NCBI GenBank assembly: GCA_013396635.1
Contig: WBMW01005652.1
Location: forward strand, 24,638-88,637
Direction: 5' to 3'
Length of the DNA stretch: 64,000 bases
Source of the DNA: Penelope pileata
Taxonomy: Eukaryota; Chordata; Aves; Galliformes; Cracidae
Part shown: piece by piece, positions 21,223-33,174 of the stretch
How positions within the stretch are numbered: the first letter of the stretch is position 1
Layout of the letters: each line of letters begins with the position of its first letter
Translations under genes and position numbers: made by a program
Notes under the pieces: model-generated
Databases searched by the model: none
What the model saw: only the letters and a program-made list of their open reading frames with translations
What the model was told of the DNA's origin: nothing

Positions 21223-23914
21223 TCTGCCTTCTTTATGTGAGAGAGAAATCAAGAATTAAGATCTGGAGAATGAAATTCAAGACTTTTGCAGTGAATTTCT
21301 TCATCTCTGAAGCCGCTGTTTAGTTGGATGAAGGGCTCCAGCTAGGTCTCCACCATGGATCTAGAGCTGGCAGCCAAGGTACTGCCCTATGCATCCCATG
21401 CTATGCCCAGTTTGCTTGAACTAAACTAAAACTACAGCTAGGAAACAGTGATGTCCTAAAAAATCCCTTGATGCAGATACAAAGCTGTAGGTATCTCTTC
21501 CCTTGGATGTCACTGACTTCCCCCTTTTTGGGCATTTTCCTCCGAGCACTGTAGGTGACCTTGTGTCACACTCCTCCCTGCCCACCACCCATCCTCCCAG
21601 CTCCATCTCAGCTTTCTCTGGCAGTCTCTGGCAGGCAGGCAGGGGATAGGAGACTCAGTTTGCATTTGGAAGTTCACTCCCAGAGCAGATGCCTTCTATT
21701 TAAGTGACGCTCAGTGTGATGGTCTGATAGGTTTATTCTCCCTACCTGTAAAAGGGCATTTGTGGGCAGCAGCACTGCAGCATCCATTGTGGGTATGCAA
21801 TAAACATCAGAACTCTGCCTTGATGTTGCCATGATGTACCAAAATACAGCATTTTATCTCCGAAATGGAGAGCAAAGGCACGCTGCCTTTTGTGGAGGAG
21901 GAAGGAATGAGGACGAGATCTCTTTCTTCAGCTCTAGTACTCCAGGCTTGGATTTAAAGAGCAGCCAGAGGAAATCTGGCCTTGAATTCCTATCCAGCTT
22001 TGCTGTTTGACAGATCTAGGCAGCTCGGATTAAAAAATTAAGGAGGGAAACCCTTGTTTTCTGCTGCTTCCAAAAAAATGTATGCTGGAGCCCTCGGCTC
22101 CCCCAGATTCAAGCGCTCCAAGGAGCCACCGGGAGCTGCCCGGCTCCCTCCAGCAGGCAGTGCAGCCCGCTGCGGTGCTTTTCCTTCCTCCCTGACTCCA
22201 CCCTACTGACCTTTAAGCGAAGGAATAGGCTGGTGAGACCACTTCCAAGGCAGCACACTTTTCCAACTGCCTTACAACCCCTCTCTCTCCCTCTGCCTAT
22301 CAGCCCCAACCAGCACAAGCCTCAAACACCAGTCCCACCGGCATCTGCCAGGAGAGATTTCCAAGTTTTTTTATGGGCTTCATAAAGTTGGGATCAGGGG
22401 GATTTTTCCGCAGGACTCGAGTAGAAAGACTTTCCCTACAACTTTTTTTTTTTCACTCCGTCTTTCAATCTTTCATTTGGGAACCGAGCTCATTCTGAGA
22501 ATAAAAATAACCCCTTGATTTGTGTACGTCTTCCCTAAAACAGAGCGAGACTTGTTGGTGGATCTCATAAAGTTTTTTTTCTCTCTCTCTTTCTCTCATG
22601 CACTATTAAGCCGTAATTTTATCCAGATGCCTTTGCTACTAATAGCCTTCCACTTTGTGTTTCTGTATTTCACACGCACACCTTTGCCAGGCCATCTTTT
22701 CTCGACGTCTCTCGCATCTTTTCACCTTCTCCCCAAGCCCTGCCCAAGGACTGCTCCTCCAGCCCCTGCCTCCCCCCTCGCATGGTTTAAAATTTCACCT
22801 TGGTTATTGTAATGCCTGCTCTTCTATTTGCTTAACACATTGCTGAGGCGTCTAGCGGTCGGCACCTTAATGCTGTCTGAGAAGACCAAAGCAAATGGTT
22901 AATTAAAGGAAGGGCCAGCCAGCCCAAGGCGATGGCCAAGACAAACCAAGGCACCTGGCAGTGTGACTGCTTCCACTGCCCTCTCCCAGCCCCAGGTGGG
23001 AAAAAGACACACAACCACAGCAGAGAAAAAGGTGTTAACATATTAAGGGAATGAAAAAGGACAGAGGTGCCAAAACCTGTTGTTGCATGAGGGATGGTGG
23101 ACATCAGTTACCCACCAACAGAAGGAGCTGTCAGAGATGTTGGCCACTGGCCACGGGCTGAGAAATTCTGGTTCACAACCTGTTCCCAAGCACCAGGTCT
23201 CAGGAACCAGGTCTACCTTTTCTCTTTGTGTTTGCCCAGCATTGCTGACTCCCATGGGATCCTGAGGTCATGGCTGAACTTTGCTGTGCTGGTAACACAA
23301 ATAAGCTGGAAACTAAGAGCAATTCCACCCTGGTCAAGCATTTTGTGCACTCCAAACAGGACAAAGGGCTGGTCAGCAAGCCTAAAGATAGCAACATGGG
23401 GCTGAGAACAGCATGCTCGTCTTCCAGGAGAAGTCAACACATCCCTCTGCACCTGGTTCATTATCTGTAAAACACAGGTGCCTTTATTTCCTTAATTTTC
23501 TTTATATCTACGCTACAAATATTCAGAGTATGGCCTTGCTGAGAGAGGACCTAGCAAGAAGGAATATGAAGTTCTTCATGACCCACCTGCTCTGAGTTAC
23601 ACCTTCAGGGCCAAGTGAAGTCTTCCAGTTGTCTTGGTTTGTTGGCTTTCATTTAGAAGTTTCCAATCATAATGAGCAACTTTGCCCCTTAAATTAACCC
23701 CCTTTCCTGGTTCTGTTTGCTGCAATGCTGTGAGCTCAGGCTTTCAGATCACACTTTAAGCTTAAGCTCAGGCATTATCTGAGCATCAGATAGGGGTTTG
23801 GTAGGGCTGCAGAGCCCTGGGTGGGCTGAGTGGTGGAGAAAGGCACTACAAGGTGGTAACATGAGGCCATGCCCAGCACACACTGGGCTGCCTGCACCTG
23901 CCCTGGAGGTTGTG
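21223..23914. other. Repeat-poor noncoding stretch
   Basis: No transposable element is recognised. The block at 22365-22840 stands out and is listed separately. Other parts are unremarkable, and short open frames lack domains. Confidence 0.45.
22365..22840. other. Candidate conserved noncoding block
   Basis: The block is AT-rich, non-repetitive sequence with two CATAAAGTT words (22381 and 22567), a TTAAGCCGTAATTTTAT segment, a CTACTAATAGCC segment and a CTCTCTCTTTCTCTC run between them. CATAAA resembles a CDX/posterior HOX core. Conservation is inferred from texture only. Confidence 0.28.
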
Positions 23915-23970
23915 AGGATGGGATGGGATGGGATGGGATGGGATGGGATGGGATGGGATGGGATGGGATG
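23915..23970. repeat. GGATG pentanucleotide microsatellite
   Basis: About eleven perfect GGATG units occur. The array abuts a second pentanucleotide array. The five-base unit reads open in all frames, explaining the Ser-His-Pro frame on minus. Confidence 0.95.
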
Positions 23971-23973
23971 GAA

Positions 23974-24029
23974 TAGAGTAGAGTAGAGTAGAGTAGAGTA
24001 GAGTAGAGTAGAGTAGAGTAGAGTAGAGT
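23974..24029. repeat. GAGTA pentanucleotide microsatellite
   Basis: About eleven AGAGT/GAGTA units begin after a GAATA transition unit and directly continue the GGATG array, keeping the five-base period. It ends in GAGTGGAGG. Confidence 0.95.
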
Positions 24030-24969
24030 GGAGGTGAACTGCCTCTAAACATAAAAGGAGCCAGTTGTTGTTTGCCTGGGCTGCTGGGGTCGTGTCTTAT
24101 CCCATTTTCAGTCCAATGGAACTTGAAAAACTACTCTTCTGTAGCCCAGGAGAGGGGGCACAGGAGATGCAGTCCCTTGGGCTTTCTCAAGGAACCATCA
24201 GAACTGACTGTGATACAGAGAGCATGCAAAGGAAGGGGACACAGCAACACAGGGCTGGGCTCCTCTCTGCATTTGTTGGCAGGGTACGCTGCTGCAGGAA
24301 TTGAAATGGAAATGGAAACATGACCTGTTGTCTCCTCTGCACTCGTGAAATACCTTTGCTGGTGGGGGATCTCTGATGGACACCAAATAGCCCTTCCCTC
24401 TCTCCTCCCCTCTTTGCTGCAGATAAGGACCAGGTTTCATGCTTGGTGAAGGGGTCTGTGTCCACAGAAAGCGTTACGACATCCCTCGGGTCACAGACCA
24501 GAAGGGTGCTGCTGCAAAATCCACGTGCCCCTTGGCTGTCTGCAGCCTTACCAAGCCCTGTGGCCACAACTTCTGATGAGAAAGGGGAACTTCACAGAGA
24601 GCCTCTGTGAGCCCAGTTCTTCTGGTTTCCTCGGCCAGGTGAGAAAGGAGCCGTCAGCCAGGACACACAGGTGCTGTCTGTCCCTGCTTCTTCCCTTCTC
24701 TGGATAGGAAGGCATTTATCTCCCCAGTGACTCAATCACTATAAAAAATCATCCATGCACGTCCCAGCAGCACTGCACGCTGTGTGTGCAAAAAAAGCAC
24801 CGCCCATCGCCTCCCCTTCCAGCTCCCTCTCAGTCCTGCATCCACTGCTGCCATCACAGCAGCATCTCAGCCCATGCCGAGCAGCCCTTATCATGCCAAA
24901 CGGCAGAAGCAGGAGCACAGCGTGTCCAGGCTGAAGGAGGGGGACGATAGGAAGCCAAACACCCCCTTC

Positions 24970-25130
24970 CCTCCTGCCTTGGGGACGGAGCAGAGCAGGC
25001 TGCCCGCCAAGGCTGCGCGCTGGGGAACGGCAGCAGGCGGCTCCCTGCGCAGGGCTGAGGTGTTACCGGCACGGCCGTGCAGCAAGGCAGCACGGGGCCG
25101 ACGCTGCAGCCCTGCGAGGGAGCCGCTATT
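24970..25130. other. Small CpG-rich patch
   Basis: I count about 15 CpG in roughly 160 bases (for example CTGCGCGCTG, TACCGGCACGGCCGTGC, GGGGCCGACGCTGC), far denser than the surroundings. It directly precedes an AT-rich block that looks conserved. It could be a promoter of an unseen noncoding transcript or an enhancer-associated CpG cluster. No TATA box or splice signal supports a specific promoter. Confidence 0.35.
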
Positions 25131-25400
25131 CCCAGTCAGAGAGAGGCTGGAGCTTAAATTTAGCAACATAGCCAGTGTCTGCAAAATCGATGCATTCCTT
25201 AAAAGAGCCGGGCCATCCGTGCGGCATATTTTGGGTTTACCGCACGGCTGCTTGAAGCGATAGCCAGTGAGTAATCTGAAAAGGTTCCCACTCAATCATT
25301 TTTAATATCGCGCTTCGGTCACTTTGACTTAAACGTGAGCCATCCCAGCCCCATTAAATCTGCCCGTCAACCCCTCTCGCTAAGTAAATGTCAACAACAA
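25131..25400. other. Candidate conserved noncoding block
   Basis: The sequence is non-repetitive with motif-like words: GCTTAAATTTAGC, AAAATCGATGCATTCC, CATATTTTGGGTTTACCGCA, CAATCATTTTTAATATCGCG and TTTGACTTAAACGTGAG. Palindromic AT-rich cores and CpG retained outside a CpG island are typical of conserved elements. I have no alignment to confirm it. Confidence 0.32.
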
Positions 25401-25739
25401 CACAAAGCGCCTGGGACTCATTTTGCCCTTGAATCACGCAGGATCGGTGGCAGGTTTTCAGTCGGAAAAGCACTGGCTTCCTCCCCTCCCTCCCAACCCC
25501 TCTCCCGTCCTGACTCACTGCTCCAGTCCCCTGTGACCTTTCCTACCCTGGCCTCGTGAAGCTGTCAAAGTGCCACCAACAAACAAGCAGGCTTCCAGCC
25601 CCAGGGGATGCGGGATGGGTGGGATGCTGAGAGGGGTGCTGCTGCTCACAGGGATGTGCAAACCGTCCTGAGCAGAGAAGGGCAAACAACAACCCAAAAA
25701 AAAGAATATCGATTCCAATTTAGTAGTTCTGTTCCCAAG

Positions 25740-25850
25740 GAAAAAGGAAAAAAAAAAATTGAAAAAGAAAAGAAAATCAGACCTAACTCCGCAGGCAGAG
25801 TGGAAAAGCTGGGAAGGATTTTTTTTTTTTTTTNAAAAAAAAAAAGAAGG
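25740..25850. other. A-rich low-complexity tract with an ambiguous base
   Basis: A/G-rich sequence leads into a T run (25819-25833), an N at 25834 and an A run (25835-25845). A T-to-A homopolymer switch at an N is a likely assembly or sequencing artefact. Confidence 0.75.
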
Positions 25851-27899
25851 GGAATTAAAAGGTCGTTCTAGGGACAGAAACTGTCAGTGATAGTGAAGTA
25901 AATGGCCCCAGTGAGATGATCCACATGGGTGTCTCCTGCGTCCAGCAATGGATTCTTGATCTTGTAAATCACTCAGTGCTGCTGCTTCCCTCCTGTCCCT
26001 TCAAAATCCATCACGGAAAAACAGCGTCTACGCCATTCCTGGGGACTGCTTGGGATGAGGCTGGGTGGTTCTATTTAAAGTCGTGTCTTTGGTGAAAACG
26101 GCTGCCAAAATGGGCTTCAGCAAGCCAGCTGGAGAAGCGGATGAGCACAGCCTGGGAGGGAGCAGGGGACCCCTGGGGTGGGGGCACCAGGGCCCCCAGC
26201 TCCTCTGTTAGCTCGGGGCAGCTCTGAGCACAGCCCTTGCAGGTGGCACAGAGCAGTGCAGACACCTTTGCCAGTTTCAGAGCCACACCAACAGTTTGTA
26301 GTGGTTTTTGGGACCACGCTGAGCAAGGCAAGGATTAAACTGATGCCTTCCAAAGCCCACATCTCCCTCTCAGAGTTCTGCTTTTGAACAGGATGAGCTC
26401 ACAGCCTGGGTTTTGCCTGCCCTCCAGGTAATGTTTGAGGAGAGCACCTATCTGCAGCCCTTCTCCATGTCATTCCCTGCACCCCCCGCCATGGCAATGC
26501 GCTTGGCTCCAAGGTGATTTCCCAGCCTGACCAAGGGATCTGCTTTCTGCTCAGTGAAGGAAGCATGGGGCACACGGTGTTGCCTGAATCTGTCCCTTTC
26601 TGCAGCAATCCCGTGTTCCCAGCAGGGGCTTTCCTGCTCCCCAGCAGCAGCTGACGTGGTTGCACGTTGTGTTGCAGGCGTGACTGTGAGCAAAAGCACC
26701 GAGACAAGCTTCAAACAATATCCACTGTGGATTAAGCTTGGAATCCTAAAAATAAGGAGATTGTGCCCTCATATGGTCAAATGAGTGATGCTTTCTTTCA
26801 GAAACGGGTGGAGGTTTCCAGGTCAGGAGTGTTGTTTACACTCACCCTTCGTCCTTAACAGTGGCTGCTAAACCCTCCCCAAGTTTGTTTCCTTCCTCCA
26901 TCCCAGGCCTCAGCCTTCCTTTGCTTGGTTTAAAAAGCTTCAAGAAGGCAACTGGAGGCAAATAAATAATGAAGCAAACATGAAGTGAAAAGGACAGGAG
27001 GGTTGCACGTAGCTAGCCTCCAGGTGTGACGTGCTGTCCCCTGGCCACCAAATGGGTTCTGGCCAGATCATTGCTTGGATGGGAGAATGTGGGGGCAAAC
27101 ATTCACAAGGGGTTTGGTGAGTTGCTGGTATGAAGGCTGACTCCACAGCTCATCTCCTTTCTTCTTCCATCAGTCTTAATAGGATTTAGAGGAGGCAGTG
27201 TTGCTTCTCTCAGCAGAGACACGCAGTGAACCAGGGAGGTCTACCGAGCTGTGGTTATTGAAGGCTGTCCTACAAAGTAGAGGGGTGTAACTCCTCATGC
27301 CCAACCAGTCCAGTCTGCCTTTTTAATAGGGCTGGTCCCTAACTCATGCATGATGCTTCCCTGTGGCCACAGCACAGCTGTTGGCTTACTCCCCAGGTGT
27401 GGTTGGTTGTCATTGCCAGGCAAAATGATTTGCTACTATAAATTCATGAGTGGGACTTGTAGAAGAGAAGTCATAAATGATTGAAGTTAGGAATGAAGTA
27501 AGGATCCCTACCTTATACTTGGGAAACAGCAAAAACATCTCTCATTTGTACCCAGCCACAGGAACCATTTGCTTGCCAAAGGGACATCAGTGTGGAACAC
27601 AAATCTTTTCACTGCCCGTCCAGCCCTCCAGTTCTTTTGTCATCACAGCCCAAGAGCAGGACTGTATTTTTCACACTTTTTACTTTGTGTATGGCAGAGT
27701 TGATCCATCCAGCCACCCATCCAGGCAGCCACCTTTGCTGCTTCTCCAACATTTGTAGTCTTGTTTTATTCCAGCGTGGACACAGGATCCTGATATAAAT
27801 TTCAGAGCACTGAAAGGACGCTTAGGAGGCTCCTCTGCACCCTGCAGGAGTTGCTGGTGGGCCCCTGGGAGCACACGGACCACGAGCTGGAAGCCACGG

Positions 27900-28250
27900 A
27901 TTGAACAAACTTATTCACAGCTTTCCAGAAGTGCATTAGCAGCAAACACGTTTCACAGAACTCGGTGGCAGAAAGCTGACTTACAGTAGCCAAGACTGTT
28001 TCCAAGGTCCTCACAGTCTGAAGAAATTTGTCAATTTCTATCACGTTTCCTTGTCACGTGGCTGACGTGAAGAAGCTTTCCTTGTGAGTCAAGCAGAGTG
28101 GGGGGGAGAAGAAATTGATCTGGATCAACGAAATTTGCAGATGAGTTTAAATGAAAACGCCCTGATCCGGCTGTGACCAACGTCTGCAACGAACGCAGTG
28201 CACGCTCCCCATGTTCCAAAGAGCTTTCTTGGCAAGGTGGGGCTGTGATT
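27900..28250. other. Candidate conserved noncoding block
   Basis: The non-repetitive sequence includes TTTGTCAATTTCTATCACGT, TCACGTGGCTGACGTGA (E-box and CRE-like half sites), GAAATTGATCTGGATCAACG and GATGAGTTTAAATGAAAACG. CpG-bearing AT-rich words without repeats suggest a conserved element. This is an inference from texture. Confidence 0.3.
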
Positions 28251-28579
28251 AAAGCTGGAAGGGAAGGATTTGGGGAATGGGGATTGTAGCAGTGCCCTGA
28301 TCCCTTTGGCGTGAGCCTCCTGGAGGCAGCAGCGAGGGAGGCAGAGGGGAAGAGGCCTTCAGGAAGGATCCACAGATGGGATAACATTAACAATGACACC
28401 ATGAGAGCTGCATCAGTAGAGGGTTTGCATTCCTCTCCTGTGTTTTTAACAGCCCGAAGTTCAAGTGGGTGGCAAACAGCATCTGGGAAATACTCATTTG
28501 AGAAATAGGGACCCCAGTCATCGGGGTGGGCTCAAGACTGTGCCATAAACCTCCTGAAGTACGGTAATTCTTCTGCAGA

Positions 28580-28619
28580 ATAAATAAATAGATAAATAAA
28601 TAGACAGATGAATAAATAA
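28580..28619. repeat. ATAA tetranucleotide repeat, imperfect
   Basis: AATAAATAAATAGATAAATA and similar units run for about 40 bases with GATA and GACA interruptions. Confidence 0.85.
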
Positions 28620-28744
28620 GGCGTTACATCATCGGAATGTGGGGCTGGAAGGGCTCTCTGCCGGCCACCTGTACAACACGACTCTCAAAATCCCTGCCCA
28701 TGCAATAGGATCCAGACTGGGAGACTGGTCACGGTGACCTTAGC

Positions 28745-28870
28745 AGCAACACGCAGCGATTTATTTATTTATTTTTAATTAGCAATCAAAATATTACCGC
28801 AAACCAACAAACCGCTCTGCCTAAGGTATAAATTATTCAGCCTCCCTTTGCACAGTGGCTGTGTTCCCAC
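28745..28870. other. Candidate conserved noncoding block with homeodomain cores
   Basis: TTTATTTATTTTTAATTAGC is followed by AATCAAAATATTACCGC, CAAACCAACAAACCGC and AAGGTATAAATTATTCAGCC. TAATTAGC is a homeodomain core and AACCGC a RUNX-like core. The segment is non-repetitive except for TTTA units at its start. Confidence 0.33.
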
Positions 28871-31737
28871 GCGTTCAGGAGTTCTTGCCCCCTGCCCTCC
28901 TCTTCAATGCAAAACCCCAGTTTGGAGGTAGAAAGGTGTCACAAGGTATCAGTTGTGGCGAGTTTTTAAGCTTTTAGGGTCTGTTCTTAAAAAGTACTTC
29001 AGAGAGGCTTAGCCTTGCTGCCTTCAGTCATCCAAAACCTGTGGGTCTGGTCCAGGTTCTCTCCCTAGTTGTGACTTCAGACAATGCTTAATCCGTATGA
29101 TGTTATCCATCAGTTTTAGGGTGTAACAGAATGAATAGCCTGACCTCTGAATAACTAAGAAGGAAATCTAAAATGGATGTTTTACCCCAGCTGCCCAATG
29201 GTTATAGAGGACACCCAAAGCTTGAGGTGGTTCTGAAATGGAAAAGATAGAGGCTGGGCTCTCCCAAATTTCACAAGAATTTCTTCTGCAAAAAATGTCC
29301 CATGATCAAAGCCATTAGCTTCACCTTGCAGAGAGAGATACGACAACAAGCTGTAAGCAAGACTAAAAGAAAATGTATTCTTTTTTAACCTAAATTCCAC
29401 TGCAACCTGCATGTGGCAATGGCATTCATCAGGAAATATTCAAAGCCAGGCTCTGGAGTTGCGACGAGTTCCTATCCAGATACAGAAAACCAATGCAGCT
29501 ACAAGAGTTGGTCTATAAACAGAGAGAACCCAAACTCCAGATTTAGCACTACCAGAGACCACGGTGTCCAGGGAGCTCCTGGATCGACGTCTGGAATGTT
29601 TTGCTTCCATCAGCAGCCGAAGAACAAACAGGGGAGTGCATACAGTGAGAAAAGACAAAGCCCCTGGAAGCACCCAGAAGGGCAAAGGATCGACTTGGAG
29701 AAGTTTAGAGGCCCGGTGGGGCGAGCAGGCCAAAATGCAGATGTTCTTCCAAAGCTGCCTTGAATTGTAGTCAGCATCTGGGGAGAGGGTAAAATGACAG
29801 ACAGCAACGGGATGCTGCCGCATCCAGATTGAAACCACATGAAAGCGGGAGAGAATTTTTCAAAGAGCGAAATTCCAGAAGGGGAGCGGAGTATCTGTGG
29901 CTGACATCACTCCTCATCGGGCTGAACTGATGGGCAGGAGGAGATAGCAGCACTGCCTCCAGCAGCCCTGCTGCCTGATGTGCAACCAACCAAATCTCCA
30001 GCCCGCAGCCCTCAAAGAGCAGCAGCTCCTGATCCCAGTGCACGGAGGAGCTGAGTGATGGGACGTAACGGTGCTTGAGGAAGCACATTAGGACCCAACA
30101 TCTCTGCCAGCTGAGCACAGCCTAAGGAAGCTATCTACCAACCCTTAGAGCTCCTCTGGAATCCTCCCACAGACTTCAGCTACCGCAGAAATCTGGGAAG
30201 GCTTGAGATCATTTTCCTTTTAATATTCTTTTTTCCCCCAACAATCAGAATTTTCCAGGGCACAACTTGGTCACACATTTTTCCAGCATCTGTTTCTCAC
30301 TGCGATCTGGAAATGAGGCAGAGGTGCTTTGTGCCCCACGCCTCAGTTCCTCGGGCACAGAGGGACATCCCGGGCATCTCCATCTGCAAGGACCTGGGGA
30401 GCAGTCAGAGGGAACTGCAGCAGGTTCTTTGTATTGCAGATGGAGAGTCCGACAGCAGGCTACATTGCATTTTTCTCTCCTTTTTTAGCTTTTCATTGCA
30501 TCCCTGGACTGGTAGAGCAGATAAGTGCAGCCATTTGCAAAGACATGGCAAGTCACAGCAGTGAGCTGATGGGCAGCCTTCACCTTGGGTCCCTGCTCAG
30601 ATCTCCTGTCCTGGCATCCAACAGGAGCACAGATACCAAAAATGTTAAAGACAGCAGTTCAGATTGCTTGCTGCAAAGGCTACCAAGCTGCTAAGGCACG
30701 TGCTTTTAATTGGAACAGTCTCTTTGGTCTGAAAAGTTGTGTAGAGAGAAATGTATGAGATCTGCACTGGAGAAACAGCCCAGGCCCACAGTTACAGGCA
30801 CGACGTTGGGCCTTTTGCTCCTTGGTTGGAGGCAGCACCAGCTCTCAAGGGAGACAGAGGTGCTAAGGAAGGCTCTGAATGTGCCCCAGCCTTTGAATTC
30901 TGCTGTCTCAGCAGACAGACGAGGAGCCCACGAAAGGTTGTTTGCATTTGGCTTTTGGTGGCTTTCTATTTTCTTGTAAGGTGGAGATATTTCCTCTCTT
31001 CCCCATGAGCACTTTGGGTAGGTGTCACCTCGCACGCATGGCACCTGGCACAGCAGAGCCCTGCAGCTCTCAGGCTACCCAGAAACAGCTCCACTGCAAA
31101 ACCAGGAGCAGGCTGAGCCCTGAGACTTGCACAAAATCAGAGCCAGCTCTGACCCTGTGGCGGGAGGCACTCAGTCTGCCATGATCCCTAACCCAAACCC
31201 AACATTTCTTTGGCAGCTGCGGGTCTGAATGTTTGCACTGTTCAACCCTGACTCATCCCACGGAACAAGAGGAGCAGCAGGAGGAGAACCCACAAGCCCT
31301 GATGATGGAATAGAGTTTCAAGTTAAAAGGAACAAGGGCTTGTGGAAATCCCTAAGAACCAAACCACACTATCTTTAGCCTCCTGCTTTCATAATTGTGT
31401 CAAGTCTGGATGGAGAGAGAGAGAGACACGGCTGTTGACACCCAAAGAGATGCTGTCTGTCAAGTTTTATTTAGGCTGATGTTAATACACTCCTGATCTA
31501 AGGCTTCTGGTGCCTTTTATTTCACTTGGAAGTGACAGAAAGCTGTTTGTCTCTTTGTGGTGTGGTGAAACAAATCAGCAGAATGACCGCTTTGAGACAT
31601 ACCCACATTTTTAAGAGGAAAAGAAAGACCAGGTCGAGGTAGGTAACTGGTGAGTCACAAAGATCCCCAGCAAAGGTGCCTTTACAGCTTGCTGCCCATC
31701 ACCACAGGCTGTGAAATTGGGTCTCCTGTCATAGATC

Positions 31738-31792
31738 TCATGCCATATACCATATATGTCCTGTATGTCATATATCTCATGTCATATGTCAG
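31738..31792. repeat. Degenerate CATATGTC-type tandem repeat
   Basis: Variants of CATAT(A/G)TC recur six or seven times with spacer changes (CCATATACCATATATGTC and similar). Confidence 0.5.
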
Positions 31793-32499
31793 CTTCTTCA
31801 GCCTCTGGGTGTTCGCACTGAGAGTGAAGTTGGGATTCCCGTTACGTAAGCTAGGCAGGCCAGAAGTTAGGCAGGATTGTGTCATACATCTGTGCATCCA
31901 GGCTCCTCCGATAGCACCTGTGGAGAAGGAAATCTCCAGAGAGTCTTTCAGCACTGAAGAAGTTTATCTGGGAACAAAACTTTTTATATTAGAAGGAGAA
32001 AGGTATATATTCTGAATTACCAGATAATCGCACAAAACAGTACGGGGACGGCCGTGGTCTGCAACATCTCTCTGCTGCAAAGATCCCACGAATTTAAGCC
32101 ACCTCTGACAAGTGACTGATGAAAATTATCTTAAAATCTTCCACTCTGGGAGATTCCGCAGCCTCCTTCAGCCACTGGATCAGGAAACCCAGTATCCCCA
32201 GCATTTCATTTTCTACTGCTTCCTCTAGATCTTCCTTCTGCAGTGCCACCCTGGCTCCTCACCCTGCTTCCCATGGGCAGGGAGACACGACGACCCCCTT
32301 GCAGTGATGACCCCACTTCATTTTTTCCATGAAAAAAATGGTGCAGCAGCATTATTTTTGCCACGGATTTATGCCAACTTACAATCTAAAGAAAAAGTCT
32401 TAAAGAACTCCATTCCACCAAGCAATTCTCGAAGTGAATGTAGCCCGTCCATGACCCCTCCTCAGCTGCAGCCGAACTTGTGGCAGTCTCCCTGTCCCC

Positions 32500-32610
32500 G
32501 GAGCCCTTAGCCAGCATTCTTTTGTGTTTGTTTAATTGACTCATCCTCGGGGAACAAAAGTTCAAATTACAAGTACAAAGGGTTTTGTGAGCAGGAACCA
32601 GCTCTGAAAA
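32500..32610. other. Candidate conserved noncoding block
   Basis: The key words are TTTGTTTAATTGACTCATCC (AP-1-like TGACTCA next to a TTAATTGA core) and GTTCAAATTACAAGTACAAAG. It is non-repetitive. Inference only. Confidence 0.28.
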
Positions 32611-33084
32611 GCCCACAGCACTGAAATGTGTGCTGCTTGCAAAATGCCAGACTCGGTGAGGCTCACCCACTCCTAACAGCCCCATCCCTCTTGCTGTGCT
32701 CCTGCACGGGCACCGAGCAAAGTTCCTGGAAGCAGAGCCGACCTCCGGGTAACGCCATTTCCTCAGTGTCAGATGGATGTCTGGCTGTTGTTGTTTTTAA
32801 TTTTCCCTGTCTGTGGGTATTCGGGACAGATTGCCCCTTGGCTCATCTTTGGATATAGCCCTGATAATCCGTGCCACAGCTTTCTTCATGATTTAAATGC
32901 CTTTTCATATTCACAGGAAAATGGAGTAGAATCTATGGTGGGCTTATGACAAGCATCCAAGGGAAAATCCCACTGATTATCTAATTATAACACACAGGAC
33001 CTGCAGGTGGTGTGCCTGCAGGAAGGACAGAAATGGGACAAAGTCACAGGCCACTTCTGTAGGCAACCAACGCCTTCATTCTCT

Positions 33085-33174
33085 TTACGGACACGGTTAA
33101 GTGGGCAATATTGGGGGTAGGTGGACTAGATGATCTTGGAGGTCTTTTCCAACCTTAATGATTCTATGATTCTA
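33085..33174 (+). mobile_element. CR1 LINE 3' end, short
   Basis: GTTAAGTGGGCAATATTGGG, GGTAGGTGGACTAGATGATC and TTGGAGGTCTTTTCCAACC, then TTAATGATTCTATGATTC, are the sense CR1 terminus, truncated to about 90 bases. It shares the AGTGGGCAATATTGG block with the copy at 44.0 kb. Confidence 0.92.

Larger units (their letters stand above)
24030..28579. other. Repeat-poor noncoding stretch with candidate regulatory blocks
   Basis: No transposable element is recognised in about 4.5 kb. It holds a CpG-rich patch (24970-25130), an adjoining AT-rich block (25131-25400), an A-rich tract with an N (25740-25850) and a second block (27900-28250), all listed separately. Confidence 0.45.
28620..33084. other. 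Repeat-poor noncoding stretch
   Basis: A weak resemblance to a CR1 3' end (GGGGCTGGAAGGG at 28640) cannot be extended. A conserved-looking block lies at 28745-28870 and another at 32500-32610. A GA run lies at 31411-31426, and a degenerate CATATGTC-type repeat at 31738-31792. No gene is recognised. Confidence 0.45.

Noticed and set aside
23915..24029. Telomere-like repeat
   Set aside because: The units are GGATG and GAGTA, not the vertebrate TTAGGG, and the array is a local microsatellite.
28625..28720. CR1-like phrase GGGGCTGGAAGGG
   Set aside because: It could not be extended in either direction to other CR1 blocks.
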